Source: Megalonaias nervosa
Lineage: Eukaryota; Mollusca; Bivalvia; Unionida; Unionidae
Direction: 5' to 3'
Length of the DNA: 64,000 bases
Assembly (NCBI GenBank): GCA_016617855.1
Contig: JAECUM010003716.1
Location: 62,001-126,000 of the forward strand
Part shown: one piece after another, positions 56,201-64,000 of the stretch
How positions within the stretch are numbered: position 1 is the stretch's first letter
How the letters are laid out: each line of letters starts with the position of its first letter
Position numbers and translations under genes: made by a program
Notes under the pieces: model-generated
Told to the model about the DNA's origin: nothing
Database searches by the model: none
The model's input: only the letters and a program-made list of their open reading frames with translations

Positions 56201-59200
56201 TGTAGTTATAATTAATACAAAGGAGCATTGATGTCTGCGGGTCAATAGTAATGATACTTTTGTAACCTGTGGTAGCAAAAAGATTGTCACTTGCAGTCAT
56301 GTGAATGTGTTTTCAAATGGTGATTTTTATTTGGGAGATACTGTCATACAGTAGACCTGGATATAATTCAGTCTTGGTTATTTTGCACTTAACACCGTGT
56401 CACGCATGAATGGCAGTTGTCTTCAAGATATTGTTTGACTATTTCCCTCTCATTTGCAAAATCATCTGCTTCTCTTCTGGCCTGCATGAATTCATCACAT
56501 GATTTTATTTTCTCCAAATATTCTGGGTGAGACTGGGTCATGGACGTCCATGCACGAAACACTGTATTGTGTCACTTTAAAATTTTGTTCCATTGTTTCA
56601 ATTTATTTTCAAAATTCCTGTGAATACCGGTGAAAAGGCACCAAAGTTTGTTTCCATATCTCAGCCGTCAGTGTATTTTCAACAAAAAAAAATCAGCACA
56701 CTTAAAAGAATTCATAGTCGGCTTCTGATGTCTGCTTGCTTTGCAATAAAATAACCTTTTTATATATATCCTTTTTAAAAAAAAGTCACCAAAGTCGGCT
56801 TCTGAGGTCGACTTGCTTTGTAATAAAAATATCCTTTGTCTTTGATGTCCTGTCTGTAAGTTCAAAGAAAAAGTTTACTTCCATTTGTGTTTAGTCACCA
56901 CCCGGGCTTCTATGTGCTTGGAATCTGTAGTAATAATTAATACAAAGGAGCATTGATATCTGCGGGTCAATAGTAATGATACTTTTGTAACCCGTGGTAG
57001 TGAAAAGATTGTCTCTTACACTCAAGTGAACGTGTTTTCAAATAATGATTTTTATTTGCGATATACTGTCATACAGTAGACCTGGATATAATTCAATCTT
57101 GATTATTTTGCACCTAACACCGTGTCATGTGTGAATGAATTGTCTTCAAGATATTGGTTGATTATTTCCCTCTTGTTTGCAATTTTGTTGGATTCAGTTT
57201 TCAGTTGGATAACATATTCAAACCTTTAAGCAAAGCCAAACACAATTTGTTTCTCAGTGTTCATGTCAATTAACAACGTGGCGTGTTATCAGACATAAGC
57301 GATACTTGCTACAGTATGGAAGCTGTTACGTATATGTAATTAAATTGCTTGTGTGTTAGTTTTAAAATTCTTTTTTATTTTATTTTTGTTTCATTACATT
57401 TTATTGTAATGATTATTTTCATGGGATTCGATATTTTCTTTCAGTAATGTTTATCTAAAACGTAAAAGGTGTTGCATTAGCACTATTTTTAGCTCACTCT
57501 GGTACACAGGTTCTAAACACTATGCAAAAACAATTGGCTATTGCGAAGGTCATTTCAGCCTAGTCTGAATAAACAATGTTTTATTTTTAAATTTATTTCA
57601 GAGGGAGAGTCTGGTTCTTAGATAGGGCTGTTCTTGCTATGTGACAAATTTCATATTTTCTGTTACTTTATTCAAGTGTTAAGAGACCATGTGACCTATC
57701 ATGCGAGAAATGGGATGATATATTGGTTGGATTTAATACCCTTTCTGAGAGCTTTTGAGTCAGTTGTATATTTAAACCTCGAGGGCTGGAGAGGTTTCAA
57801 TTGTTGAAACCAGATTGTTTTTGAAGTTCATTTGATTTTGGAATTTAATAATTTATTCTTTAGAAAACCAAACGAGTGTAATTTTTTTATAAAAATTCTG
57901 GGAGAAAGAAATTCAGTGGAAATTTATTCTGGAATTATACAGAAACATAAACTGTGATTCAATTGAGGAATTGTTGCCATTTGTACAAGGACCACATCTG
58001 ACGTCATCGCCTTCCATATTGGAATGTCATCGAGATTCGAACCTGGATTCTAATAGAACTATTTAGTGAAAGGACTTGTATTTTTCAATCTTAGGATTAA
58101 ATTTTGGATTATATTCACAAACCGTTAGTCCTATTTCCAATTTTTACATTGTTTTCTAAGAAAATAAATTGTTAAAATATACAAAGCTTGTTGACTCCAT
58201 TCTTTTCTCTTCTTATTATTATACGAGCCTACACGTAACAAAGCCTACACTACATATACAGATTTCATGGATATATTTTATTCTTTAATGCTCGTGTTGA
58301 AAAAAAGGAATAAATAATAACAATTCAAGGTTAGTTTCGTTTTTTTTAATCAAATAAGCATTTTGTTTATCTATTTTATTGCAACGTGCAATGGGGGGGA
58401 GCACAAATGCAATACAAAATTTATTTCGTTTCTTAAGTCTTGGGACATATGGCCTAGGTGAAAAAAGTTTCACCATAAGTTCTGGGACAGGAAAAAAAAC
58501 GATCATTTTATCATGTCCCAATATATACGGTAAATACGTTAAGTGCAAGGTCATGTCGACATGGACTTTCCATGAAAAGACCTCATATGATGTCTAGTTG
58601 ATCTTGTATGAAAACAATTGCCAGTATGATATTCAGTATGGCCACTGTAGTGGCAGTATTGAGAATCATGTAGATACTGAATGCATGGTCATATTGACAT
58701 GGCGTTTACTAAAATATTTCTCGTTTTATCTAGTTTGTCCTAAATTAAAATGGTATCAACCTTACATCCAGAATGGTAACTATGATGGCCTAATGAAAAT
58801 CTTGCTATTGCTACTCCTTCTGAATGGATGGTCATATTGATATATGCTTTTTAATTAAAAAGGCTTCTTATGATATCTGGTTAGCCCTGAAAGAAAACTT
58901 TGTTGGTATTACCTCCAGTATACCATGGCCATATTGAAAATCTTGTTATCAGTCAAAAATATTATGGATGCTTCAACACTTTGTACTGAGAAAGAAGAAA
59001 CAGTTTTATCTGGAATCCTGAAAAAAAAATTTATCTGGAGAAAGGTTAAGTCGTTTGAGTTTATGGACATGGCCTATTGTCTCATGTCCTTTTGTTGTCT
59101 TCCTAACCATTAGCATAGGTTTGTTACTGCAACTCCAAAACTAATTGGAGGATTGTCGTGAAAGTGTACACAAACATTCAACCCAAGGTCTGGTTGGTGC

Positions 59201-61051
59201 TAAATTAAAAAGGTGCCATTTGGACATCTGGCATGACCATGTTGAAATCTTTTATCACTATTTCTGAGAGATGGTCATATCTTTCAGTAAAAGACTTCTA
59301 TGATGGCTGGTTGGTCCTAAATAAAATGGTGCCAATTTCACATGCAGAATGGCTGCCACAACAGCCAGCTTGAAAAGCTTGTTATTGCTGTAAACTCAAA
59401 GGAGTCAATATGTCAGCTTTGAAGCAAGGCAGTTTTAGCCTTGAGTATAGTGCGCTTGTGATTTCCCTTACTGTTGAGTAATCCAAGTCTTCTCTGTTCT
59501 TTCCCACCCTATATGTAATATTTTTTATTTATGTTGGGGTGTAGGGTCCTAGTCAATTGCCTTTCAAACAATTGGAATTTGCCATCACCATGCACTCGTG
59601 GAATATGGTAGCCGCATGCCAGCAGGCCAAGCAAACTTAAACAATGTTACATTGAGTCGTATCTGTATGAAATCCTTAGGCAAATGACTTAATTTCTGAG
59701 AAATTTTGAGTACTATAATCATTAGGCCTTTAATCCACTTACAGACGAGACAAAACTACAGCATTGATGAAATTTGACCTGGTACTCACCATTTGCATTT
59801 CTAGTCATATGACTTCACAGTCTTGCAACCTCCATGTAGTCTCACAATATCAACAATAAACCCCATTCCAGTGTGTTGGCAAATTACAATTGAGTCAGAC
59901 CCTACACCCTAACATAACTGTCCAGATATCAGAAATGGGATGAGAAAGGCCAGAGGAAACTAGAATTAAAGTTTAAGGTGCTACTGACGACAGCTACAGG
60001 AAGCTTCTTTTTGTTCACTTATCATCAAAGGTTGCCAACTAAAGCCGTCTTTTGATCTCTGTGAGTTTGAGCAACCACTTAATACATCTGTTGTTTTAAA
60101 GGGTGAGCTCATGTTTTCATGCCTGACAAAAGTCATTTGTGTCTTTCACAATTACAGGTAAGCTGTCAATTAATAATTTTATTCAGGAGCTGTTTTTACT
60201 CATAATGAGATACAAGCGTTTGCATGAAAGAGAGATAAATGAGTTCATGTACTAAGTTTGAGAGAGGGAGATAACTAAGTGCATGTACACAGTTGTAGAT
60301 TACTTGATTGTTGCTAACTAGGTAAACAAAATACATGTATCTTGCTAGCATACTCTTACTGCTAATAATAATACTTGTGAAATAATAATGACAATACTAT
60401 TCAGCTCATAGTACATGAATTCTTTTTGAACAAGTTTGAAAGCTGTACCTGTCTTCAGAGGTCACCTGTCTTCAAAGGCCAATTTTGTCTTTTCCGATGG
60501 GTGGCTGGTTTGACTGTATGTACCATATTTTCCAGCCTATAAGTCAATGCAGAGTATAAGTTGAATTTGCTCATTTTGGAAATTTTCCATCCTTCATCGT
60601 TATAATGGTAATACCACTCACTTCTACCTGCATTATATAGCCTATTATTTTTGTACATATGATGCTAAACCACTGTCAATTATTACCACTATGGCTTGAG
60701 AAAAAAAAAGCAAAATCTGGTTGCTGTCATTCAAGGTTTAAAACAAAACTTCAGATGACTTCTCAGAAAGAAAAAGCTAAGCAGAATTCAGTCAGATTCA
60801 AGTGCATTTACATGCTTTCAAAGGCTTACAGTTGGTACAAATTGTTCATCTCATAAAATTCTTTTGAAACAAGCACTCCCGTAAGATCCTCTTCATAAAA
60901 TATTTTCATTTTCAGAGTCGTTCCAATTTTCACAGTGTCATGTGTGACTGGAGAAAATCTTGACCTACTGCTTAAATTTCTCCATGTTTTACCTCCACTG
61001 GGTAACTCCAAGGAGCGTGAGAAGCTTGTACAAGAACACACAGAGTTCCAG
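24631..61051 (+). CDS. GTPBP2: GTP-binding protein 2 (GTPBP2), 5' eight exons, continues beyond window
   Basis: Host gene for a GTPase related to translational GTPases EF-1A and Hbs1; vertebrate GTPBP2 acts in rescue of stalled ribosomes. Coding exons: 24631-24738, 32967-32993, 33395-33579, 42166-42277, 43161-43358, 50013-50187, 52848-53064, 60916-61051. All have AG/GT borders and phases that join without a break. Diagnostic segments: LPPE joined to [30 protein letters not shown]1 GNVDGGKST (exon 5), G3 DLAGH (exon 6), G4 TKID (exon 7), and [20 protein letters not shown] (exon 8). These match GTPBP2 better than GTPBP1. The N-terminal 36 residues differ from the Gly-rich vertebrate start; an in-frame TAG at 24601 supports ATG 24631 unless an upstream exon joins there. 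The C-terminal beta-barrel domains are not in the window. Confidence 0.93.
25154..25722. mobile_element. MITE with 27-bp terminal inverted repeats, copy 1
   Basis: The ends 25154-25180 and 25696-25722 are inverted repeats of each other with one mismatch in 27 bp, beginning TATAGTACAAGTCA; TA at each tip could be the target duplication. 569 bp, no ORF. A second copy lies at 62549-63125 with high similarity throughout. Confidence 0.8.
26205..26407. mobile_element. Partial copy of the same MITE
   Basis: The right part, including the terminal CATGACCCATGTGACTTTCA followed by CTATA, is recognisable; the left end is diverged or missing. Confidence 0.5.
27888..30210 (-). mobile_element. Decayed pogo/Tigger-like copy interrupted by a hAT-like element
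   Basis: The left end (CAGTGCTGTCTGTTTAACTC from 27890) aligns with the inverted right end of the element at 38524-39936; after the insertion, 29585-29700 and 30010-30110 align in reverse with 39800-39870 and 39500-39570. The far end was not identified. Confidence 0.5.
27956..29584. mobile_element. hAT-like insertion with CAGGGGTCA termini
   Basis: Begins CAGGGGTCA and ends TGACCCCTG; flanked by ATGTTT at 27950-27955 and 29585-29590. 1629 bp with no transposase recognised, so non-autonomous. It splits a pogo-like copy, which gives the order of insertion. Confidence 0.6.
30560..31040 (+). repeat. Dispersed repeat, related to 46140-46415 (inverted)
   Basis: Segments such as GCAATTTGCGACATTGGCAA and the ATCACCAGATGGTATATTTT region recur as reverse complements at 46140-46415. 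Part of a larger unnamed interspersed family. Confidence 0.55.
31738..32060 (+). mobile_element. tRNA-derived SINE, family B, plus orientation
   Basis: The head has an A-box-like TGGCCTAGTGG (about 31747) and a B-box-like GGTTTCGAATACC (about 31788), then a body ending in CA-rich sequence. A second copy in reverse is at 34985-35222. Confidence 0.7.
32967..32993 (+). CDS. GTPBP2: GTPBP2 exon 2 (27-nt microexon)
   Basis: Nine codons, VEEGNIEYK, between TGACAG and GTAATG, phase 0 on both sides. Identified because the residues match the vertebrate segment preceding KLVNPS. Confidence 0.85.
33395..33579 (+). CDS. GTPBP2: GTPBP2 exon 3
   Basis: 185 nt after TTTTCAG, encoding [20 protein letters not shown] through ERMAEK, donor GTGAGT; ends in phase 2. 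Confidence 0.95.
33772..33910 (+). mobile_element. SINE family A, 5'-truncated
   Basis: Contains only the conserved body and the CAACAA-type tail; flanked by ATCATCAA at 33764-33771 and 33911-33918. 5' truncation with target duplication indicates incomplete reverse transcription. Confidence 0.7.
34985..35222 (-). mobile_element. tRNA-derived SINE, family B, minus orientation
   Basis: Reverse complement of the 31738 copy: on the minus strand it starts with a CCACTCCGGTGGCCTAGTGG head and has a GGTTCGATCC-type B box. Confidence 0.7.
36225..36485 (+). mobile_element. SINE family A, full length
   Basis: tRNA-like head with A box (CCAAGTGGTCTAAAGCGC region) and B box GGGTTCGAGTC, a conserved central part (GAGAAAGCTTGCCAGTAGCT onward), and an (ACA)n tail. 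Flanked by AAGAATTCATCA at 36213-36224 and 36486-36497. Confidence 0.85.
38203..38232. repeat. (AC)n microsatellite
   Basis: About 15 CA units. Confidence 0.9.
38524..39936 (+). mobile_element. pogo/Tigger-like DNA transposon, decayed
   Basis: 1413 bp with inverted ends CAGTCCTACCC...GGGTAGGACTG flanked by TA on both sides, continuing inward as TTATGTCGACATC on both arms. It encodes the remnant of a transposase N-terminal helix-turn-helix region ([20 protein letters not shown], about 39205-39270), typical of pogo/jerky-type transposases. No DDE domain remains. Confidence 0.75.
40177..40419 (+). mobile_element. SINE family A, with A-box deletion
   Basis: Same body and tail as 36225; about 12 nt of the A-box region are missing. 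Target duplication ACCAAATCCATCT at 40164-40176 and 40420-40432. Confidence 0.85.
42166..42277 (+). CDS. GTPBP2: GTPBP2 exon 4
   Basis: 112 nt after TCAACAG, completing the Lys codon from exon 3 and encoding [10 protein letters not shown] through [10 protein letters not shown], donor GTAGCT; ends in phase 0. Confidence 0.95.
42278..43160. other. GTPBP2 intron 4
   Basis: 883 bp, no repeat family or gene recognised. Confidence 0.6.
43161..43358 (+). CDS. GTPBP2: GTPBP2 exon 5 with Walker A (G1)
   Basis: 198 nt after TTTTGTAG encoding [20 protein letters not shown] and on to LGFDSKGG, donor [15 protein letters not shown] is the nucleotide-binding P-loop; the segment [20 protein letters not shown] is the switch I neighbourhood. 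Confidence 0.97.
46421..48137 (-). mobile_element. Nested pogo/Tigger-like element
   Basis: 1717 bp with inverted ends CAGTCAAACCCA...TGGGTTTGACTG, TA on both sides. Internal 47745-47860 aligns in reverse with 39500-39560 of the other element, so the two are related families. Inserted inside 45853-49564. Confidence 0.7.
46758..46832. repeat. Long hairpin, 30-bp arms
   Basis: Arms 46758-46787 and 46803-46832 are complementary with two or three mismatches (core TACCTAATTCGTTT / AAACGAATTAGGTA) around a 15-nt loop. It lies inside the nested element; it could fold in RNA like a miRNA precursor or be a tiny TIR element. Confidence 0.6.
50013..50187 (+). CDS. GTPBP2: GTPBP2 exon 6 with G3
   Basis: 175 nt after TCTGATAG encoding [37 protein letters not shown] and SANTGM, donor GTAAGT; ends in phase 1. 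DLAGH is the G3 motif. Confidence 0.96.
50188..52847. other. GTPBP2 intron 6
   Basis: 2.7 kb. Only short unsupported frames; no named repeat recognised. Confidence 0.6.
52848..53064 (+). CDS. GTPBP2: GTPBP2 exon 7 with G4
   Basis: 217 nt after ACATTTCAG encoding [24 protein letters not shown] (G4, base recognition) and [15 protein letters not shown], donor GTAGTT; ends in phase 2. Confidence 0.96.
54121..54330 (+). mobile_element. SINE family A, internally shortened
   Basis: Target duplication TTTGCCAAAAG at 54110-54120 and 54331-54341; about 35 nt of the central region (the GAGAAAGCTTGCCAGTAGC part) are missing. Confidence 0.85.
55247..58540 (-). mobile_element. pogo/Tigger-like transposon with transposase remnant
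   Basis: The left end (CTGTATTTACTGCGTATATT) and right end (inverse of CGTATTTACCGTATATATTG) are inverted repeats extending into GGGACA. The minus strand around 55840-55640 encodes a DDE-type block, [20 protein letters not shown], as in pogo/Tigger transposases, then frameshifts. An internal tandem duplication (about 55740-56455 and 56462-57180) enlarges it. Inactive. Confidence 0.7.
55740..57180. repeat. Tandem duplication of about 0.72 kb inside the transposon
   Basis: For example GTCAATAGTAATGATACTTT at about 56240 recurs at about 56966, and a TCTTCTGGCCT...CACTTTAAAA block at about 55760 recurs at about 56475. Several percent divergence by eye. Confidence 0.65.
59529..59917. mobile_element. 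MITE-like element with inverted ends
   Basis: TTATGTTGGGGTGTAGGGTC at the left and the inverse of TTATGTTAGGGTGTAGGGTC at the right, followed on both arms by CAATTG-containing sequence. 389 bp, no ORF. Confidence 0.6.
60916..61051 (+). CDS. GTPBP2: GTPBP2 exon 8
   Basis: 136 nt after CATTTTCAG completing the Arg codon from exon 7 and encoding [20 protein letters not shown] through [17 protein letters not shown], donor GTAATA; ends in phase 0. SCVTGENL holds the G5-like region. The next exon is not in the window. Confidence 0.96.
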
Positions 61052-61168
61052 GTAATAAATAGAATATGCTTCAAGTGTTGAGAATTAGAATAATCTCTGT
61101 AATTTAGAAATATTAATTGAAATGGACCTCACTTCATTTAACTACTAAGGGTATTCAAAAAAATTAAA

Positions 61169-61415
61169 GGGGCCTCAAGTGGCCATGTGGTCTAAAGCGC
61201 TCACATTATGGATCACTGCCATCTCACCTCTGTGTACGTGGGTGTGAGTCTGGTTCAGCCAATGTGGGTATGTGAGAAAGCTTGCCAGTAACTTCTTGTG
61301 GGTCTGTGGTTCTTTCTGGGGTTTTCCCGGGTTCTTCCTCCACCATACTAGCCACCATGTATAGCCTATCTTGTGCTGAAAATGGCGTTAAACCCTGCAA
61401 CAACAACAAGAACAA
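61169..61415 (+). mobile_element. SINE family A
   Basis: Full-length type with A box (GTGGCCATGTGGTCTAAAGC) and a (CAA)n-type tail; probable target duplication AAAATTAA on both sides. Confidence 0.8.
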
Positions 61416-61897
61416 GAAAATTAATTCCATTCTATAACATGCTGATTGTGATCATTGAATTATAAATAGGTAGACTTGCCACCTTACTTTGATCAAAGAC
61501 CGATATAGTGTAACTCACTTTTAATGCACTTTGATTCAGAACATTTCTGGACATAATGAGGGACTGATTTAAATGTATATTTAAGCATAATATACACAGT
61601 TCCTATTTTTAACTTCCCTGGTTATAATGTCAAGTGAGTTTTTGATATGACCCTACATCTATTGTGTGTTCTGCATGATGTGCCCTGTGTTGACCATCCA
61701 TCAGCAGTTGCTTGTTACCACTCCATAGGTCATATTTCTTATCTGTTTTCATTCAGATTAGAATATAAGCTTTCAATATTTCAGATGAGTTTTATTTTGA
61801 AACAAGATCTGCATATTAATGGGATGATCATGCATGAGATTAGCTGCACTTGTTATTACTCTGGAGAACATTTCTGATCCAGTTTTCATTAGACTTG

Positions 61898-62150
61898 AGG
61901 GGGCCCTGAGTGGCCAAGTGGTCTAAAGTGCTCACCGTTCTGGATCACTGCCATCGCACCTCTGTCTGCGTGGGTTCGAGTCTCAAGCTCGGCTAACGTG
62001 GGTACATGAGAAAGCCTGCCAGTAGCTTCTCGTGGGTCGGTGGTTCTTCCCGGAGTTTTCCAGGGTTCTTCCTCCACCATTAATGCTGGTCGCCATGTAT
62101 AGCCTATCTTGTGCTGAAAAATGGCATTAAACCCTACAACAACAACATCA
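61898..62150 (+). mobile_element. SINE family A, inserted in satellite-like array
   Basis: Full-length type with A box TGGCCAAGTGG and B box GGGTTCGAGTC; target duplication TCATTAGACTTG at 61886-61897 and 62151-62162. Confidence 0.88.
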
Positions 62151-62548
62151 TCATTAGACTTGGAATATGCGCATACATCTTAAAGATCTTGGATGAGTTT
62201 GTTAATGAGTGAGATTCACACGTGTTAATGAGGTTATCTTGCATCTAAGAAGCTGAGGTTGTTACCATTCTAGAAACTGCATTACTGATTCGAGTTAGAG
62301 TCAACTTTATGAATATACTTAAATCTTGAAGTTCTTTGATTAATACGGTTATGAGCAGGAACCACACATATTACAGTAATCAGTTGAACTTGCATCTGAT
62401 GGGCTGAATCTGTTACCACTTTAGAAACCTATCTGATTTTCATTCATGTGATCCTGTATCTGATAGGCTGAATTTGTTACCACTTTAGAAATCTATCTGA
62501 TTTTCATTCATGTGATCCTGCATCTGATAGGCTGAATTTGTTACCACC

Positions 62549-63125
62549 TATAGTACAAGTCACAAGGTCATGTAGGCATTCAACACCAAATATTTCAGTA
62601 ATTGGTGTAATTTTTTTTAGAATTTGATTCTGTATACTTCTAAGTGGCAAGTATTCTCTTCATTTGGATTCTTATACATCCAAATTCCTCTGGAAGGTAA
62701 TTATTTAGATGCCCCAAAAGGTGGATGCAGCAAAATCAGAGTTAAAGTATGTAGACATTTTTGGTTGAAATGAATCTAAAGGTGAGATCCAGTACAATCC
62801 GGATTGAATGTCGCACACTGTGATGTCACATTGAAAGCTACGCATATTGATAAACAGATTTATGCTACCCTATATTGTGATGATTTCACTCAACCTGCTT
62901 TTTTCTTGACCAAATTTTAGTACATGGCCACCATTGTAAACGACCATAGAGATCAATAATTTTCATCTAGAAGTTTCTTGATGAAAATTAAGGTGCAGAG
63001 CATTCAATGATCAGGATTGAATAGACTTTGGTTAAAGAAAATTAGTGTTAAATTTTAAAAGAACAATTTATATTTAATTTAAAATGAGTAAATTCTGATA
63101 CATGACCCATGTGACTTTTACTATA
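62549..63125. mobile_element. MITE with terminal inverted repeats, copy 2
   Basis: Same element as 25154-25722 (right terminal repeat at 63099-63125), 577 bp, inserted in the satellite-like array. The two copies are closely similar, so the family is relatively young compared with the pogo remnants. Confidence 0.8.
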
Positions 63126-64000
63126 GCAAACATTTCTGATCTGATTTTGATTAACTTTGATAATCTTAAATCATTAAGCTCTTTGATGAGTACAGTTATG
63201 AGTGTGATTGCCAAATGTAAATGATATGAGCTTGCATTTCATCGCCTGAGCTTGTCAACACTTTGGTAGTGCTATTTTTGATCTGACTTGTGAAATAGTG
63301 ATATCATAAAGACGGATGAGTTTAGTTGTGAGCAAGGTCTATGGACAGTTATAAGGTAATCTTCTGTCAGATTGCCTGGGCTTGTTACCTCTCCTGAGAC
63401 AGAATTTCAGTAGGATTTTGCTCCAGTTTGATAAATAAGATTATATGATCATTATTTTTGACACGTTCTTAATAGGTGAGATTTATGCATATTAATGAGA
63501 TGATTTTCCATGTGATTGGCTGAGGTTGTTACATCATAAGATCTAGAGACTATATTTCTCGTCCTATCTCTATATGCCCAGTGTATCCCCTAGGAGTGTA
63601 AGACTGAGGGTCAAAATCACCCTTTGGTATCAGAACTGGGGATCAAATGAAAAATGGGGGGGTCAAGAATGTGCTGACAAATTTTCATCTCACCCCTAAT
63701 CTTTTTTACCTGAACATATGAAATTACATGTATTGCATGCTCTCTAGATCTTGTACTAAAATTAAAAATCAACAAGCAAGCTTAATAATCAAACAATCAT
63801 TTTAATGCTACTGAAAGGAAATTTACACTCTCACCATTGTTTCATTTTATTTCTTCCTAGAACAGATTTCTTGAAATTTGAAGCATGAGTTTTTTGTGCA
63901 AACACTTGCTTGTCAAAGTCAGGATGTTTGGCTTCATATCTAACAAGCATTTTCTCATGAAGAGACTTCAGTGAAAGATTGTTTCTTTTGAGTGACTGTA

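Larger units (their letters stand above)
53065..60915. other. GTPBP2 intron 7, repeat-filled
   Basis: 7.9 kb. Contains SINE 54121-54330, pogo-like transposon 55247-58540, degenerate repeats around 58540-59400 and a MITE-like element 59529-59917. No other gene recognised. Confidence 0.7.
61790..63545. repeat. Degenerate satellite-like array, units of roughly 145 bp
   Basis: Recurring blocks such as GAGGTTGTTAC / GAATTTGTTACCAC, TTTCTGATC and TGATGAGT...GTTATGAG. The best-preserved part is a 70-bp tandem repeat (about 62390-62549, 2.3 copies). The array is interrupted by a SINE (61898-62150) and a MITE (62549-63125). Confidence 0.5.
61052..64000. other. GTPBP2 intron 8 (partial), repeat-filled
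   Basis: No continuation exon found up to the window edge. Contains two SINEs, a degenerate satellite-like array (about 61790-63545) and a MITE. The last 450 bp show nothing recognisable. Confidence 0.6.

Noticed and set aside
58285..58554. Minus-strand frame of 89 aa
   Set aside because: Terminal region of the pogo-like element with no domain; the transposase remnant is elsewhere in the element.
24631..61051. Identification as GTPBP1 instead of GTPBP2
   Set aside because: The segments [29 protein letters not shown] and [15 protein letters not shown] fit GTPBP2; GTPBP1 has different residues at these places.
1..64000. CRISPR arrays, rRNA genes, bacterial operons
   Set aside because: No spaced identical repeats, rRNA motifs or ribosome-binding-site-led operons; introns and SINEs show eukaryotic DNA. 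The only tRNA-like sequences are SINE heads.

Overview
This window reads as animal genomic DNA, probably from a lophotrochozoan and most likely a bivalve mollusc. That placement is inferred from the intron-rich host gene, the tRNA-derived SINEs with (AAC)n tails, the pogo/Tigger-like DNA transposons and the endogenous Polinton-type virus; it was not tested against a database.

Region 1 (about 1-17.8 kb) is a decayed, integrated double-stranded DNA virus of the Polinton/Maverick-adintovirus group. On the plus strand, in order, it carries a protein-primed family B DNA polymerase (1503-5480), two BIR-domain (IAP-like) genes (5545-5860 and 6010-6595), several unrecognised small genes, an FtsK/HerA-type packaging ATPase (7987-8669), a small conserved virion-type gene, a Lys/Pro-rich core-like gene, a DDE integrase with chromodomain (10104-11345), a two-helix membrane protein (11351-11767), a penton-type minor capsid protein (11764-12653), a pVI-like basic protein, and only the C-terminal part of the major capsid protein (13064-13579). 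A divergent CCHC zinc-knuckle gene lies on the minus strand at 1085-1363. Most genes are broken by stops and frameshifts, no adenain-type protease was recognised, and most of the capsid gene is missing, so the copy cannot be functional as a whole. Recurrent TATAAAAA boxes precede several genes. The outer genes (461-676, 14639-15715, 17322-17700) are each followed within about 30 nt by a hairpin resembling the histone mRNA 3' stem-loop. The middle one also appears to be spliced. This combination is the most unusual feature of the window.

Region 2 (17.8-24.4 kb) is intergenic. It holds a decayed minus-strand ORF set flanked by 22-bp direct repeats, and two LINE fragments arranged head to head (RT half on minus, endonuclease half on plus).

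Region 3 (24.6 kb to the right edge) is the 5' part of the host gene GTPBP2, a translational-type GTPase. Eight exons with consistent phases lie at 24631-24738, 32967-32993, 33395-33579, 42166-42277, 43161-43358, 50013-50187, 52848-53064 and 60916-61051; the gene continues beyond 64000. Its large introns are packed with two SINE families, pogo-like elements (some nested), a hAT-like insertion, TIR-bearing MITEs and a degenerate satellite-like array.
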